From Chromatocurvus sp964613795 (GTDB lineage Bacteria > Pseudomonadota > Gammaproteobacteria > Pseudomonadales > Halieaceae), in assembly GCA_964613795.1 (NCBI GenBank), contig CAZTJR010000004.1, forward strand, positions 1 through 64,000: a stretch of 64,000 bases of DNA, written 5' to 3'. Under the pieces are notes generated by a model, which worked only from the letters and a program-made list of their open reading frames with translations, was not told the origin of the DNA and made no database searches. Made by a program: the position numbers and the translations under genes. Shown here in pieces: positions 8,393-17,383 of this stretch (its first letter is position 1; each line of letters opens with the position of its first letter).

Positions 8393-10576
8393 ATGACTAG
8401 AGTCCAGCGGTCATCCACGACACATTTTTTGTCGGTTTTTTTCTTTTTGATTCCGCCATGTGTAGCCGTGTCGCAGGCCCAGGTTCTGGAAGAGGTCATC
8501 GTTACCGCAGAGCGCAGGGCACAGAGCCTGCGAAAAACGCCTATCTCCCTTATAAACCTCAGCCAGGAAAGCCTTCAGGCGCGAAATTATCGCGATTTAA
8601 GCGACCTGCGGGGGGCGGCACCAAATCTCCAGCTTATTCCCCATCCGAATGCGGAAAGTACGCTACTGCTGTTTATGCGAGGCGTCGGCAATCCTGACGA
8701 ACAGCTTACCCAGGATCCGTCCGTCGGCGTTTATGTTGACGGTATTTACCTGTCGCGCAGCCAGGGACTGGCCACAGAGGCAGCGAGCATTGAACGCATT
8801 GAGATCCTGCGTGGACCTCAGGGAACGCTATATGGCCGTAATGCCACCGGCGGCGCGATAAACCTGGTTACCGTCGCCCCGGACCCAAGCCAGTTGAGCA
8901 TCAGTCAGACATTGCGCACAGGCAGCCGAAACCTCCTGCGTAGCCAAACAGCAATTAATGTGCCCCTCACTGAACGATCGGCAGTACGTGTCGGCTACGT
9001 CCGCTCGCTGGAGAACGGCGCTATTGAGAATCCAGGGACGGGTAGCAGTCGCTACGGCGATCGCGATCGGGAGGCTTTGCGCGTCGACCTCGCCTGGCAC
9101 GCCGCGGAATCACTTAGCCTGCGCTACAGCGGCGACCGCGGAGAGCTTCACGATACCCCGGCCTACCTTGGTGCCGTGCCCCTAGGGCAGTCATCGCTCA
9201 GCAGACCTGACGCCGGGAACCCGGCAGTCACTGGGCTGCAGAACAATTCATTGGTGAGCACGGGGCATCAGGTGACCGTTGAATGGGCACCCGTGGAGGG
9301 CGTCACCCTTCGATCTCTCACAGCGCGCAGGAAAATTGTTGATGAGCAGTATCAGGACTGGCACACGGGCCTTCAGGGACCGCAGCCATTGCTGGTGACT
9401 AGTGCGCAGGGGGCACAGACGCAGTGGAGCCAGGAGCTTCAACTACTTGGCAGCAGTGCCGACGAACGCTGGCAGTGGATCGCCGGCCTCTACTGGCTGG
9501 AAGAAGAGATCGAGCGTGACGCGCAGAACGCTATTCCCCCTGCCGATCAGACCCGGCGCGTCTTTGGCCGTAATATTCGCAACGAGGCGCGGGCAGCCTT
9601 TGGCCAGGTTAGCTATCGGCCTGCACGCTGGCAGGAAAAGCTTACAGTGACCGCGGGCCTGCGCTGGTCCGAAGACCGCCGCAAAGCGGCACTCTTGCGC
9701 GGCCTTCAAGTGCCGATCGATGGTCCACTGCGCCTGCGTCCGGAGCCTGATTTCGGCGATCGGCGGTTTTCCGATGTGAGTCCGGCGCTGACACTGGAAT
9801 ACGACGCCACGGATCGCATCCGTTTCTATGGCAAAGTAGCTGAGGGCTACAAAAGCGGCGGCTTTAACGCCCGCGCAAGCAGCGCGGCCCGGTTTTCCCA
9901 GGGCTTTGATGACGAGAACGTTCGATCCTGGGAAATGGGTATGAAAGCCGAATCAGCCGAACAGAGAGTCCGTCTGGACGCGACGCTGTTTCGGAGCGAT
10001 TACCGGAATATCCAGCTCAACGTGCAGTCAGATCCCACTGACGTTGTCGTTTCTGACGTGCTCAATGCAGGCAAGGCCACCATAGATGGCCTAGAGCTTG
10101 AATTGACCACAGCCATTACAGAAACCCTGCGCCTGCAGTTCCGCTATGCCTGGCTCGATCCACGGTTCAACACAATCTTCGATGCAACCGGCGCCAACGT
10201 CAGCGATCGTTACCGCTTTATGGGCAGTCCGGAGCATAGCCTGTCCGTCGATCTACATTGGGGTCTTGGGCGTGCCCTGGGGTCAGCGCTGACCCTGGAC
10301 GCCAGCTACAGCTGGCAGGACGACAGCGTCGGCAACACCACGACCGACGCAGGCACGTACATCATACCTGGCTACGGTCTTGCCAGCGGACGCCTTAAGG
10401 CAGTAAGGGCTGCGGGAGACGGGGAGATAGCCTTCGCGGTCTGGGCACAGAATCTGACCGATGAGAACTATTACATCGCTCATTTCAACGGCGGTACGGG
10501 CCGCATTGTGCCCACGGCAATATGGGGTGCACCGCGGAGTGCCGGTGTCGAGCTTCGCTACCGGTTTAGACGCTGA
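8393..10576 (+). CDS. TonB-dependent outer-membrane receptor
   Basis: A 727-residue ligand-gated outer-membrane barrel, driven by TonB-ExbBD. Order: signal peptide (about 1-30, cleavage near VSQAQ), TonB box EEVIVTAERR (about 33-42), plug domain (about 48-165, with VGVYVDGIYLSRSQG and ERIEILRGPQGTLYGRNATG), then a beta-barrel whose final strands include WAQNLTDENYYIAHF and the terminal VELRYRFRR. The plug sequence belongs to the large family common in marine and sphingomonad-like bacteria that take up siderophores, carbohydrates or aromatic compounds; the substrate cannot be assigned. It is enclosed by two hybrid kinase genes, the upstream one divergent with a 77-base gap, so its expression may be kinase-controlled. 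Confidence 0.88.
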   Translation: MTRVQRSSTTHFLSVFFFLIPPCVAVSQAQVLEEVIVTAERRAQSLRKTPISLINLSQESLQARNYRDLSDLRGAAPNLQLIPHPNAESTLLLFMRGVGNPDEQLTQDPSVGVYVDGIYLSRSQGLATEAASIERIEILRGPQGTLYGRNATGGAINLVTVAPDPSQLSISQTLRTGSRNLLRSQTAINVPLTERSAVRVGYVRSLENGAIENPGTGSSRYGDRDREALRVDLAWHAAESLSLRYSGDRGELHDTPAYLGAVPLGQSSLSRPDAGNPAVTGLQNNSLVSTGHQVTVEWAPVEGVTLRSLTARRKIVDEQYQDWHTGLQGPQPLLVTSAQGAQTQWSQELQLLGSSADERWQWIAGLYWLEEEIERDAQNAIPPADQTRRVFGRNIRNEARAAFGQVSYRPARWQEKLTVTAGLRWSEDRRKAALLRGLQVPIDGPLRLRPEPDFGDRRFSDVSPALTLEYDATDRIRFYGKVAEGYKSGGFNARASSAARFSQGFDDENVRSWEMGMKAESAEQRVRLDATLFRSDYRNIQLNVQSDPTDVVVSDVLNAGKATIDGLELELTTAITETLRLQFRYAWLDPRFNTIFDATGANVSDRYRFMGSPEHSLSVDLHWGLGRALGSALTLDASYSWQDDSVGNTTTDAGTYIIPGYGLASGRLKAVRAAGDGEIAFAVWAQNLTDENYYIAHFNGGTGRIVPTAIWGAPRSAGVELRYRFRR

Positions 10577-10590
10577 GTCCCGGTCTGCAT

Positions 10591-10965
10591 TCAGGATCCC
10601 TCCGGGGCCCCAAGGAGAGTCGACAGAATTTCGTCAATCTCATCAATATTCAGCGGCTTGACCAATGTCTCGTCAGCGCCCATGGATTTGGCCATTTGCA
10701 GGTAATCGATATGCGATGAAATCATGATGACGGGCAGCGCTGGCGACGCTGCCTTAATTTCCATCAACGTCTCCATACCTTCCTTGTCCGCCATAACGAT
10801 GTCCAGCAGGACAGCGTCCACGCACTGCGCTTTGATTTGCGCGGAAACCCCTTCACCCGTCACCGAAAGCATCACCGTCCAACCCAGTTTCTCGAGGCCT
10901 GCGCCAAGCATGGCGCGGACACTTTCGTTATCATCAACTACCAATACCCGGCCTTTTCCTATCAC
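10591..10965 (-). CDS. Single-domain response regulator
   Basis: A 124-residue stand-alone receiver. It has the acidic pair in RVLVVDDNESV, the acceptor aspartate in AVLLDIVMADKEG (about residue 54), the serine switch position in VIMISSH and the lysine in LVKPLNIDE. No output domain is present, so it should relay phosphate or act by protein contact. Its GTG start overlaps the stop codon of the upstream kinase by four bases (GTGA), showing translational coupling. It is the last gene of the binding-protein, kinase and receiver operon and the natural partner of that kinase through its HPt domain. It ends 14 bases from the convergent TonB receptor gene. Confidence 0.85.
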   Translation of the reverse strand: MIGKGRVLVVDDNESVRAMLGAGLEKLGWTVMLSVTGEGVSAQIKAQCVDAVLLDIVMADKEGMETLMEIKAASPALPVIMISSHIDYLQMAKSMGADETLVKPLNIDEIDEILSTLLGAPEGS

Positions 10966-13730
10966 TTCTCGAATCCACCTTCTGTTAGCTGGCAGTCACT
11001 TGTGCTGCCACGCTTTTGAATATCTGACAGTATAAGCTGAAGCGTACTTGCAGCATCTCTACAGTGCTGGCTGACGCCAGATATCAACGCTGCCGCAGCT
11101 TCCCGCGAGGGTCCGTCGAGAAAAGCGCGCTCGGCCTGAGCGGCAGCGGCGTACAAAGCCTGTGCCCCAAGCAGGGAAGCACTACCCTTCAGCTCGTGGC
11201 TCAGCGCAGACGCACGTTCATCGTCAGCATCGGCCACAGCCTGCTGAAGTGCCGCCAGGATGGCTAGATAACCGTCAACAAAGGGTTGCGCTGACAGGGC
11301 ATAGACCTCGAGGTTTCCGCTCATGCGTGCAACTGCGTCGCCAAGTTCGAAACCCGGGTAAGTAGCTGACTCTTCGGATTCCGCTATTTCCTCACGCACT
11401 TCAGGTGGGAAACCTGCCGTGTTCTCCACAACCCGACGTATTGTGGTGCAAAGGCGCCGGAAATCCACGGGTTTCGCGAGAAAATCGTTCATTTGCGCTG
11501 CGGCGGCAGCGTCTCGATCACTCCGCGTGGCATTGGCAGTCATCGCGATAATGGGCAGCCGCTCCGGCGAATAACGCTTGCGAATAATGCGCGTGACATC
11601 AAGACCACTAAGCTCGGGCATCTGCACATCCATCAGGACGACATCGAAGGCTTCGTCGGTGGCGAAAATTTCCAACGCCTCCCGGCCATCGCCCGCCATC
11701 TTCACCCGCGCGCCCTGTTGCTCCAGAATAAGTCGCGTCATTGTCTGCAACGACGGATTGTCCTCGACCAAAAGAATGCGCAGGTCTGCCAGCGCGCAGT
11801 TCTTCGACAGATCGATCATCGCGTCTTCCGGCTCGCCAAGGAGCGCCAGCTCTTCACCGCGGGTGAGCGCGGTCAGCGTCACACAAACCGTAAACAACGT
11901 TCCTTCTCCCAGGACGCTGGACAACGTGAGCTCGCCCCCCATCAAGGTCACAATGTGACGCGCGATGGCCAGTCCAAGGCCCGTGCCGCCGAAGCTCCGC
12001 GTCGTGCTGCTCTCGGCCTGGGAAAACTCCTCGTAAACCATGTCCAGCTTGTCTTGCGCAATCCCCACGCCGGTATCCTGAATCTCAAAGCGTATCGCAC
12101 AGCTGCCATCATCACGCTGTCCGTCGAGCCTTGCCCGCAATTGAACCGTTCCCTGGTCCGTGAATTTAACGGCATTACTCAGCAGATTCATCAATACCTG
12201 GGTCAGGCGCGTCACGTCACCTCGCACCCACTCAGGGAAGTTTGGATCAGGGACGACGCTGAACGCCAGCCCCTTATCCTGCGCCTGCCCCTCGAACAGA
12301 GTCTCCATTTCTTCCAGCACGCCAAACAGGTTGAAGGGTTCGTCTTCAAGCTCCATTCGCCCCGCCTCGATTTTTGAAAAATCGAGGATGTCATCGAGCA
12401 GACGCGCAAGGACCTTGTTCACCATCCATGCTTGTCGGATGTAATCCCTTTGCTCTGCTGTCATGCGGGTGGTCTCGAGCAACTGCAGCTGCCCCTGCAG
12501 CGCATGCACCGGCGTGCGTATCTCATGCGACATATTTGCGAGGAACGCACTCTTGGCTTTTGCCGCAGACTCTGCCGCAGCCAGCGCCGTACTTAGCTGC
12601 CCCGTTCTCGACGCGACTTGCCGCTCAAGGCTCTCGCTCAAGGTCTGATAGCGCTCCAGCAAAGATTTCGTTTCCTCGTTATTGTCCCGGAAAACAGTTG
12701 CGGCGCGACTGAGCTCACTGAGCTCGTCTTTGGAGTCAAACACCGGAATGGACCCTTCGCTATTACCGACGGCGAGCTGTCGAAAAACCGCGGTGATACG
12801 CTCAATCGGCCGGGAAATACTTCTGCCAATTACCGTAGCCACCAGGAGCATCAACAATATCAGGGTGACAAAAGAGACCCCCATGATAGTGAGGGCGCGC
12901 GGAACCGCTGCCACAATCGCAGCTTCGTTGGTCTCCATGGTGCTGTTGGCAAGCGTCGCCAATGTGTCAGCCTGATACAGTATTTCGTAGGCCTCGGCAG
13001 CGATCACAACATTCAACAGGTAGGTGTAACCGCGAATACCCTGTACAGCCCTGAGTACCTGTTCCTCATAAACATCAAGCGCATCGATGGCCCGCCCTGC
13101 GTTCTCGCGGACGCCAAGCATTTCCCTTGCGCGTGACAAGGCTTCCAGCGCCTTATCAACACGCGCGCTGGCCAATGAATCAAAGTAGCGATAGATGTCG
13201 GCATCGGCAGTCAGGAGAAGATTTCTCGTAAGCAAAGTGCTGTCATCACCATCCGGCTCAAGGACGCTGATCAGCCGCAGCAACTCAGCCTTCAAACCGG
13301 GAATTGAATCCTCAAGCAACATTATTTGCTGCGAGCGAAGCTCTTTGGCCTCGAGGAATGTAGCGTAGTAATTACTAAGAAGCCGTCGAATTTCGGCGAA
13401 ACGCGTGACGTCTATCGTCTCCACAAACCCATCGGAATTAACAAGCGCGTTCAGCTGGTTGTAAAGGGTATCGACTTGGTCGGCAGCGGAGGAATGCCCC
13501 TGGTAGATATAGGCCTGCACCGCGCGCTGCATGCTGACCATGGCAGACGACACCTGCAGACCCAGGCGGTAACGATTACTGGAGTCCGAAAACAGCGCAA
13601 ACTGACCACCAATGCGCTGCATGGAAACAAAGGCCAGTGCCAGTACAATGAGAGCGAGACCACCCACCGCTGCATAACCAAAATATATCCGGCTCCTGAG
13701 GCGGGTTGCGTTGGCGAGACGATTTACCAC
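10962..13730 (-). CDS. Hybrid histidine kinase with helical periplasmic sensor, HAMP, receiver and HPt (TorS-like layout)
   Basis: A 922-residue phosphorelay kinase. One membrane segment at about 17-37, a long helical periplasmic region (about 38-275), a second membrane segment (about 279-301), HAMP (SRPIERITAVFRQLA), a coiled coil, His402 in ANMSHEIRTPVHA, an ATP-binding domain (NLLSNAVKF, DTGVGI, GGTGLGLAI), a full receiver (ILLVEDNPS, VLMDVQMPELSG) and a C-terminal HPt with the histidine in SHELKGSASLLG. This layout and the all-helical sensor are those of TorS, which reads its ligand through a periplasmic binding protein. The gene directly upstream, 7 bases away, encodes such a protein. 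Start GTG at 13730. Confidence 0.85.
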   Translation of the reverse strand: MVNRLANATRLRSRIYFGYAAVGGLALIVLALAFVSMQRIGGQFALFSDSSNRYRLGLQVSSAMVSMQRAVQAYIYQGHSSAADQVDTLYNQLNALVNSDGFVETIDVTRFAEIRRLLSNYYATFLEAKELRSQQIMLLEDSIPGLKAELLRLISVLEPDGDDSTLLTRNLLLTADADIYRYFDSLASARVDKALEALSRAREMLGVRENAGRAIDALDVYEEQVLRAVQGIRGYTYLLNVVIAAEAYEILYQADTLATLANSTMETNEAAIVAAVPRALTIMGVSFVTLILLMLLVATVIGRSISRPIERITAVFRQLAVGNSEGSIPVFDSKDELSELSRAATVFRDNNEETKSLLERYQTLSESLERQVASRTGQLSTALAAAESAAKAKSAFLANMSHEIRTPVHALQGQLQLLETTRMTAEQRDYIRQAWMVNKVLARLLDDILDFSKIEAGRMELEDEPFNLFGVLEEMETLFEGQAQDKGLAFSVVPDPNFPEWVRGDVTRLTQVLMNLLSNAVKFTDQGTVQLRARLDGQRDDGSCAIRFEIQDTGVGIAQDKLDMVYEEFSQAESSTTRSFGGTGLGLAIARHIVTLMGGELTLSSVLGEGTLFTVCVTLTALTRGEELALLGEPEDAMIDLSKNCALADLRILLVEDNPSLQTMTRLILEQQGARVKMAGDGREALEIFATDEAFDVVLMDVQMPELSGLDVTRIIRKRYSPERLPIIAMTANATRSDRDAAAAAQMNDFLAKPVDFRRLCTTIRRVVENTAGFPPEVREEIAESEESATYPGFELGDAVARMSGNLEVYALSAQPFVDGYLAILAALQQAVADADDERASALSHELKGSASLLGAQALYAAAAQAERAFLDGPSREAAAALISGVSQHCRDAASTLQLILSDIQKRGSTSDCQLTEGGFEK

Positions 13731-13737
13731 TGGATAC

Positions 13738-14994
13738 TCACGCGAGCAGGAATTCGCCCCATTTGCGGAGCGTATACTCGTAAACCGGCATCACGGTATT
13801 CCATACGGCAATATTCGAGAAGCGACGCTCGTAGCTGCCACCGGTACGCACCTCACCCGCCTGCACGGAAATGTTGCCGTCGGTGCCACGCAAGGGCTCG
13901 GCAGCCGGCTTTCCCTCATACCAATAGTCCCATTCCGCCGGCGACATAAACGTGCGGGACCGCTGCGGATTGCTGATGTAATATCCTTGCCTGGCAATAA
14001 ATGCGCCGGGCCAGCCAGACAGCCACCAATTCATAAATGCGTAGGCGGCCTCCTGCCGCTCGCCCTGGCAATTCCGCGACATACACATAACGCCATGCCA
14101 CGCTCTGTAGCCTTCTTTCGGCGCCGCGTAGATGCAGGGCACGCCCATGCCGTTGAGGGTACTGACACCCGGCGAAAACATGCTCTGCACAACGACTTCG
14201 CCCCGAGCCATAAACTCCACGGACCTGGGCACCGAGTACCAGAAACCGCGAAAATGACCCTGCCGCTTAAAGCTGGAAAGTATTCTGAAAAGCTCGTCGA
14301 CTTCAGCGATTGTCATGTTTCCAATATCGGCGAAGTCCATCAAGCCACGACCCTGCGCGGCGAGGGCAAGGTCGAAAAGGCCGATCGTCGGCTCGTTGAC
14401 AATTGCAACACGCCCACGATGGCGCTCGTCGAGGAGCCAGCCCCAGGACTCGGTTTCATAGGGTATCCCCGGTTCAATGACAGCGGCGTTATAACCGAGA
14501 GAGTCTGTGTTGTGCACGTAAGGGAGGTAACTTATTTGGCCAGTGTCATTGGCACTGAGACTGCCATCGGGCTGAATGAAAAGAATCCTGTGGGGCGAGT
14601 CACCGGCCCCGAGACCCGCGTCTGGCCTTAAACGCCCGGTTTTGCTGAGACTGTTGATCTCGTCCCAGTAGGTCAGCCGGCGCGTGTCAATAGGCTGAAT
14701 TGTGCCCGCCTGCCACAGTACGCGCGTGCTGTTGGACCACTGTTCGTAAAGATCGAAAGCGTCGGGATCAAGAGAGGCCTTCAGAAGAACTTCTGCACTG
14801 CCGCCAGGATAGAACTCGATGCGAATTCCCAGATCTTCCTCTGCTCGCTTGCGAATGGTCTCCTGCAGCGTTACGTGGGTTCCCACCACGCGAATTGTAG
14901 GCGGCGTATTAAGGGAGCGCACAATTGCAGGAAATCCAACGGCACCCGTCGCCAGAACCTGACCTGCTCCCTTTATAAATTTTCGACGTTGCAT
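13738..14994 (-). CDS. Tat-exported periplasmic solute-binding protein, polyamine/iron-type, without transporter
   Basis: A 418-residue extracellular solute-binding protein. The ATG at 14994 gives a twin-arginine signal (MQRRKFIKGAGQVLATGAV), so the protein is probably exported folded; a longer in-frame start at 15054 would bury that signal. The mature part has the two-lobe fold hallmarks of the PotD-like group (TIRVVGTHVTLQETIRKRA at the start, ISYLPYVHNTDSLGYN, then GEVVVQSMFSPGVSTL). No permease or ATPase gene lies nearby. Instead a TorS-like kinase starts 7 bases downstream. I infer that the protein works as a ligand-binding co-sensor rather than a transporter part. The ligand is unknown. 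Confidence 0.75.
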   Translation of the reverse strand: MQRRKFIKGAGQVLATGAVGFPAIVRSLNTPPTIRVVGTHVTLQETIRKRAEEDLGIRIEFYPGGSAEVLLKASLDPDAFDLYEQWSNSTRVLWQAGTIQPIDTRRLTYWDEINSLSKTGRLRPDAGLGAGDSPHRILFIQPDGSLSANDTGQISYLPYVHNTDSLGYNAAVIEPGIPYETESWGWLLDERHRGRVAIVNEPTIGLFDLALAAQGRGLMDFADIGNMTIAEVDELFRILSSFKRQGHFRGFWYSVPRSVEFMARGEVVVQSMFSPGVSTLNGMGVPCIYAAPKEGYRAWHGVMCMSRNCQGERQEAAYAFMNWWLSGWPGAFIARQGYYISNPQRSRTFMSPAEWDYWYEGKPAAEPLRGTDGNISVQAGEVRTGGSYERRFSNIAVWNTVMPVYEYTLRKWGEFLLA

Positions 14995-15039
14995 AAACGC
15001 CCCGACAACTCTAGCAGCGAGGCAGTATGCCACAGTCCT

Positions 15040-15315
15040 ATGGCTGAACCACATCTGGCCACGCTGCTTGGCGGCAAGATAGAGTTCGATTGCAAACTCG
15101 CTGAGGGCTCCACCTTCTGGCTGGATCTCCAGCTGCCGCTGTGGGAGCGTACCGCAAGTGAACAGTTTGAAAATCCACAGTCCAATGCAAAGGTCACTAT
15201 AAGCGGCGCCAGAATATTATTGGTGGACGACACGAAAACCTGCCGTCTTATCATACGAGCCCTACTTGAAGCGGCAGGGGGCATCGTGGTGGAGACAGTG
15301 CATAGCTATTTATAA
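15040..15315 (+). pseudogene. Remnant of a hybrid histidine kinase (ATPase end plus start of receiver)
   Basis: The frame carries the last strand region of a kinase ATP-binding domain (LATLLGGKIEF, then AEGSTFWLDLQLPL) followed by a linker and the first half of a receiver domain (ARILLVDDTKTCRLIIRALLE), and stops at 15315 before the phosphorylated aspartate. Upstream of about 15040 no kinase-like sequence is seen in any frame. The pieces are in natural order for a hybrid kinase, so this is best read as the leftover of a deleted or rearranged gene of which only about 90 codons remain. Its strand is opposite to its neighbours. Confidence 0.7.
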
Positions 15316-15387
15316 TGACGACACCACACCACCGGGAAAAACGATAGTGATGTAAACCCCTTCAGCCGTCCGCTCCGGGGGGGCTAC

Positions 15388-16488
15388 TCATGCGTCGGAA
15401 TACCGCTGCGCAATGCCCTGAACCTCAGTCTGTATCTGTAAAAACACATCCACCATTACCGGGTCAAAATGCTTACCCCTGCCATCTTCTATGATGATCA
15501 CGGCTTTCTGATGACTGAATGCCTTTTTATAGACCCGTTCGGAAATCAGCGCATCGTATACATCTGCCACTGCCATGAGCCTCGCTGACAAGGGAATCGC
15601 TTCTCCGAACAGACCCTGAGGATAACCGGAGCCATCCCACTTCTCCTGGTGGTAAAGCGCAATATCCTTTGCACAATCGAAGAAGTTGAGATCCATCCCC
15701 AAGGCCTGCTCCGCATTACAAATTGCCTCGTAGCCCAAGGTAGTGTGTGTCTTCATAATCTCAAATTCTTCAGCTGTAAGCTTACCCGCCTTTTGCAGAA
15801 TACTGTCTGGGATAGCCACCTTGCCAATGTCGTGGAGCGGCGCAGACTTGTAGAGTCGGTCGATATACGCGGGATTGAGCTGTGCGGTATAGTGCCCGCG
15901 CGCCGACAACTCCTCTGCCAGCAGCCGAACGTAATTTTTTGTGCGCAGAAGATGATTGCCGGTTTCATTATCCCGCGCCTCTGCCAACGAAGCCATTGCA
16001 TGTACTGCAACATCCTGCATGGCAACCGCTTCCCGCGTACGTATTAGCACTTCCTCTTCAAGTACAGCGGCTCTATGACTCAGAGAATCCTTGGCCGCCT
16101 TAAGCGCAAGGTGGGCACTAACACGGGCGTGCAGGACTGACGCATTGATCGGCTTGGACACGTAATCCACAGCACCAAGTGCCAGACCTTTCTCTTCGGA
16201 CGTGCTGTCAGACAGGGCCGTCACAAATATCACCGGGATGTCATCGGTGGTCGGCTTTTCCTGAAGCCGAGCCAGCACATCATAGCCATCCATGCCCGGC
16301 ATGTTCACATCTAGTAAAATCAAATCCGGCTTGCGCGAACCGTTTGCCAGCTCGAGAGCTCGCACACCATTGGTAGCAACCGTGAGACGGTAGTCATCGA
16401 GACAATCTGACAACAGCTCCAGATTTTCGGGCACATCGTCCACAAGAAGAAGCAGCGGCACATAGTCCCCGAACAAGGTAATGCTCAT
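15388..16488 (-). CDS. Response regulator with HD-GYP c-di-GMP phosphodiesterase output
   Basis: A 366-residue cytoplasmic protein that should hydrolyse cyclic di-GMP under phosphorylation control. Residues about 10-130 form a receiver (LLLLVDDVPEN, acceptor Asp in LILLDVNMPGMDG, KPINA). A short coiled coil precedes the HD-GYP domain (about 175-360), which has NHLLRTKNYV, the metal-binding HDIGK, KTHTTLGYEAI, HQEKWDGSGYPQGL and SERVYKKAFSHQKA. The ATG at 16488 (MSITLFGDYVP) is preferred, since GTTTTAC-like leader residues of a start at 16530 are not part of the fold. The partner kinase is not adjacent, although a kinase remnant follows it at 15040-15315 on the other strand. Confidence 0.87.
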   Translation of the reverse strand: MSITLFGDYVPLLLLVDDVPENLELLSDCLDDYRLTVATNGVRALELANGSRKPDLILLDVNMPGMDGYDVLARLQEKPTTDDIPVIFVTALSDSTSEEKGLALGAVDYVSKPINASVLHARVSAHLALKAAKDSLSHRAAVLEEEVLIRTREAVAMQDVAVHAMASLAEARDNETGNHLLRTKNYVRLLAEELSARGHYTAQLNPAYIDRLYKSAPLHDIGKVAIPDSILQKAGKLTAEEFEIMKTHTTLGYEAICNAEQALGMDLNFFDCAKDIALYHQEKWDGSGYPQGLFGEAIPLSARLMAVADVYDALISERVYKKAFSHQKAVIIIEDGRGKHFDPVMVDVFLQIQTEVQGIAQRYSDA

Positions 16489-16638
16489 AGGTGTTGTCTC
16501 TTGCGTATCAGCGGCAGCAACTTGCCGCATTTTGCGTCATTACCCGGGACGGGACTTTCCAAGTGATAAACTAACATTTGCGCACGCAACTGGAAAGCAA
16601 CCCGGAAGCAACGAATATGCCAACGGGGTAGCCACTGA

Positions 16639-16738
16639 NNNNNNNNNNNNNNNNNNNNNNNNNNNNNNNNNNNNNNNNNNNNNNNNNNNNNNNNNNNNNN
16701 NNNNNNNNNNNNNNNNNNNNNNNNNNNNNNNNNNNNNN
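16639..16738. other. Assembly gap of 100 N
   Basis: Exactly 100 undetermined bases, the usual filler for a scaffold gap of unknown size. The bases before it (16531-16638) hold no recognisable gene; the gene on the right (GAF protein) has lost its start inside the gap. Neighbour relations across the gap are therefore unproven. Confidence 0.98.
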
Positions 16739-16739
16739 C

Positions 16740-17258
16740 GACGCATCTTCTGGCCCCGGTTTCTTTTCTGTTGCGCCTCTGCACACGAATGAAGAGGAAA
16801 GGATTGCATCCCTGCGAAAAACCGGCCTGCTCGACTCCACGCCGGATCCGCGTTTTGATGACATAACAAAGCTGGCAGCTTCAACCTTTGAAGTGACAAC
16901 CGCTGTCGTGTCCCTGATTGATGTCGATAGGCAATGGTTTTTATCTTCCTGCGGGTTAAGCGCTAGCGAAACATCCAGAGATGTGGCGTTTTGTGCGCAT
17001 ACGATCAACGAGGACCAGTTCATGGTCGTGGGTGACGCACAGGCGGACCCCAGATTCATGAATAACCCCCTCGTAACCTCCGACCCTTATATTCGGTTTT
17101 ATGCTGGCGTTATCATCAGTGATCCAAGCGGGCTGCCATTGGGTACCCTGTGCATATTTGACCCGAAACCACGCATGTTTGGCATGCAGGAGCAGAACAC
17201 CCTGCGCATGATGGCCAAGATGCTGGGGCAGGAGATATTCAAGCCCGGGGGAAATTGA
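16740..17258 (+). CDS. GAF-domain protein, 5' end lost in the gap
   Basis: The open frame runs out of the N gap to a stop at 17258, 172 codons. It reads NEEERIASLRKTGLLDS, then DDITKLAASTFEVTTAVVSLID and VDRQWFLSSCGLSASETSRD, AFCAHTI and PLGTLCIFDPKPR, the pattern of the GAF domains that precede GGDEF, kinase or SpoIIE modules in many signalling proteins; the diguanylate cyclase at 20536-21636 carries a similar domain. Here the protein ends right after the GAF domain, so it is either a stand-alone GAF protein or the C-terminal part of a longer sensor. Ligand unknown. Confidence 0.75.
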   Translation, partial: DASSGPGFFSVAPLHTNEEERIASLRKTGLLDSTPDPRFDDITKLAASTFEVTTAVVSLIDVDRQWFLSSCGLSASETSRDVAFCAHTINEDQFMVVGDAQADPRFMNNPLVTSDPYIRFYAGVIISDPSGLPLGTLCIFDPKPRMFGMQEQNTLRMMAKMLGQEIFKPGGN

Positions 17259-17349
17259 GGGCGCAGCAGCGTTATGATAATCAGACCGCGCGTGCTGGCA
17301 TGCCATGTCGTTATAAAAACGCGGGCTATTCGGCTGCAGCTCTGATCAG

Positions 17350-17383
17350 CGCTACCCGATGGCCCCATTAGCCAAGGGTAGCG
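17350..17383. terminator. Stem-loop at the end of the ZIP gene
   Basis: An 8-bp perfect inverted repeat, CGCTACCC at 17350-17357 and GGGTAGCG at 17376-17383, with an inner GGCC/GGCC-like complement that could extend the stem. It overlaps the last codons and stop of the minus-strand ZIP gene and lies about 90 bases after the plus-strand GAF gene, a good place for a convergent terminator. No T-run follows on either strand. Confidence 0.4.
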
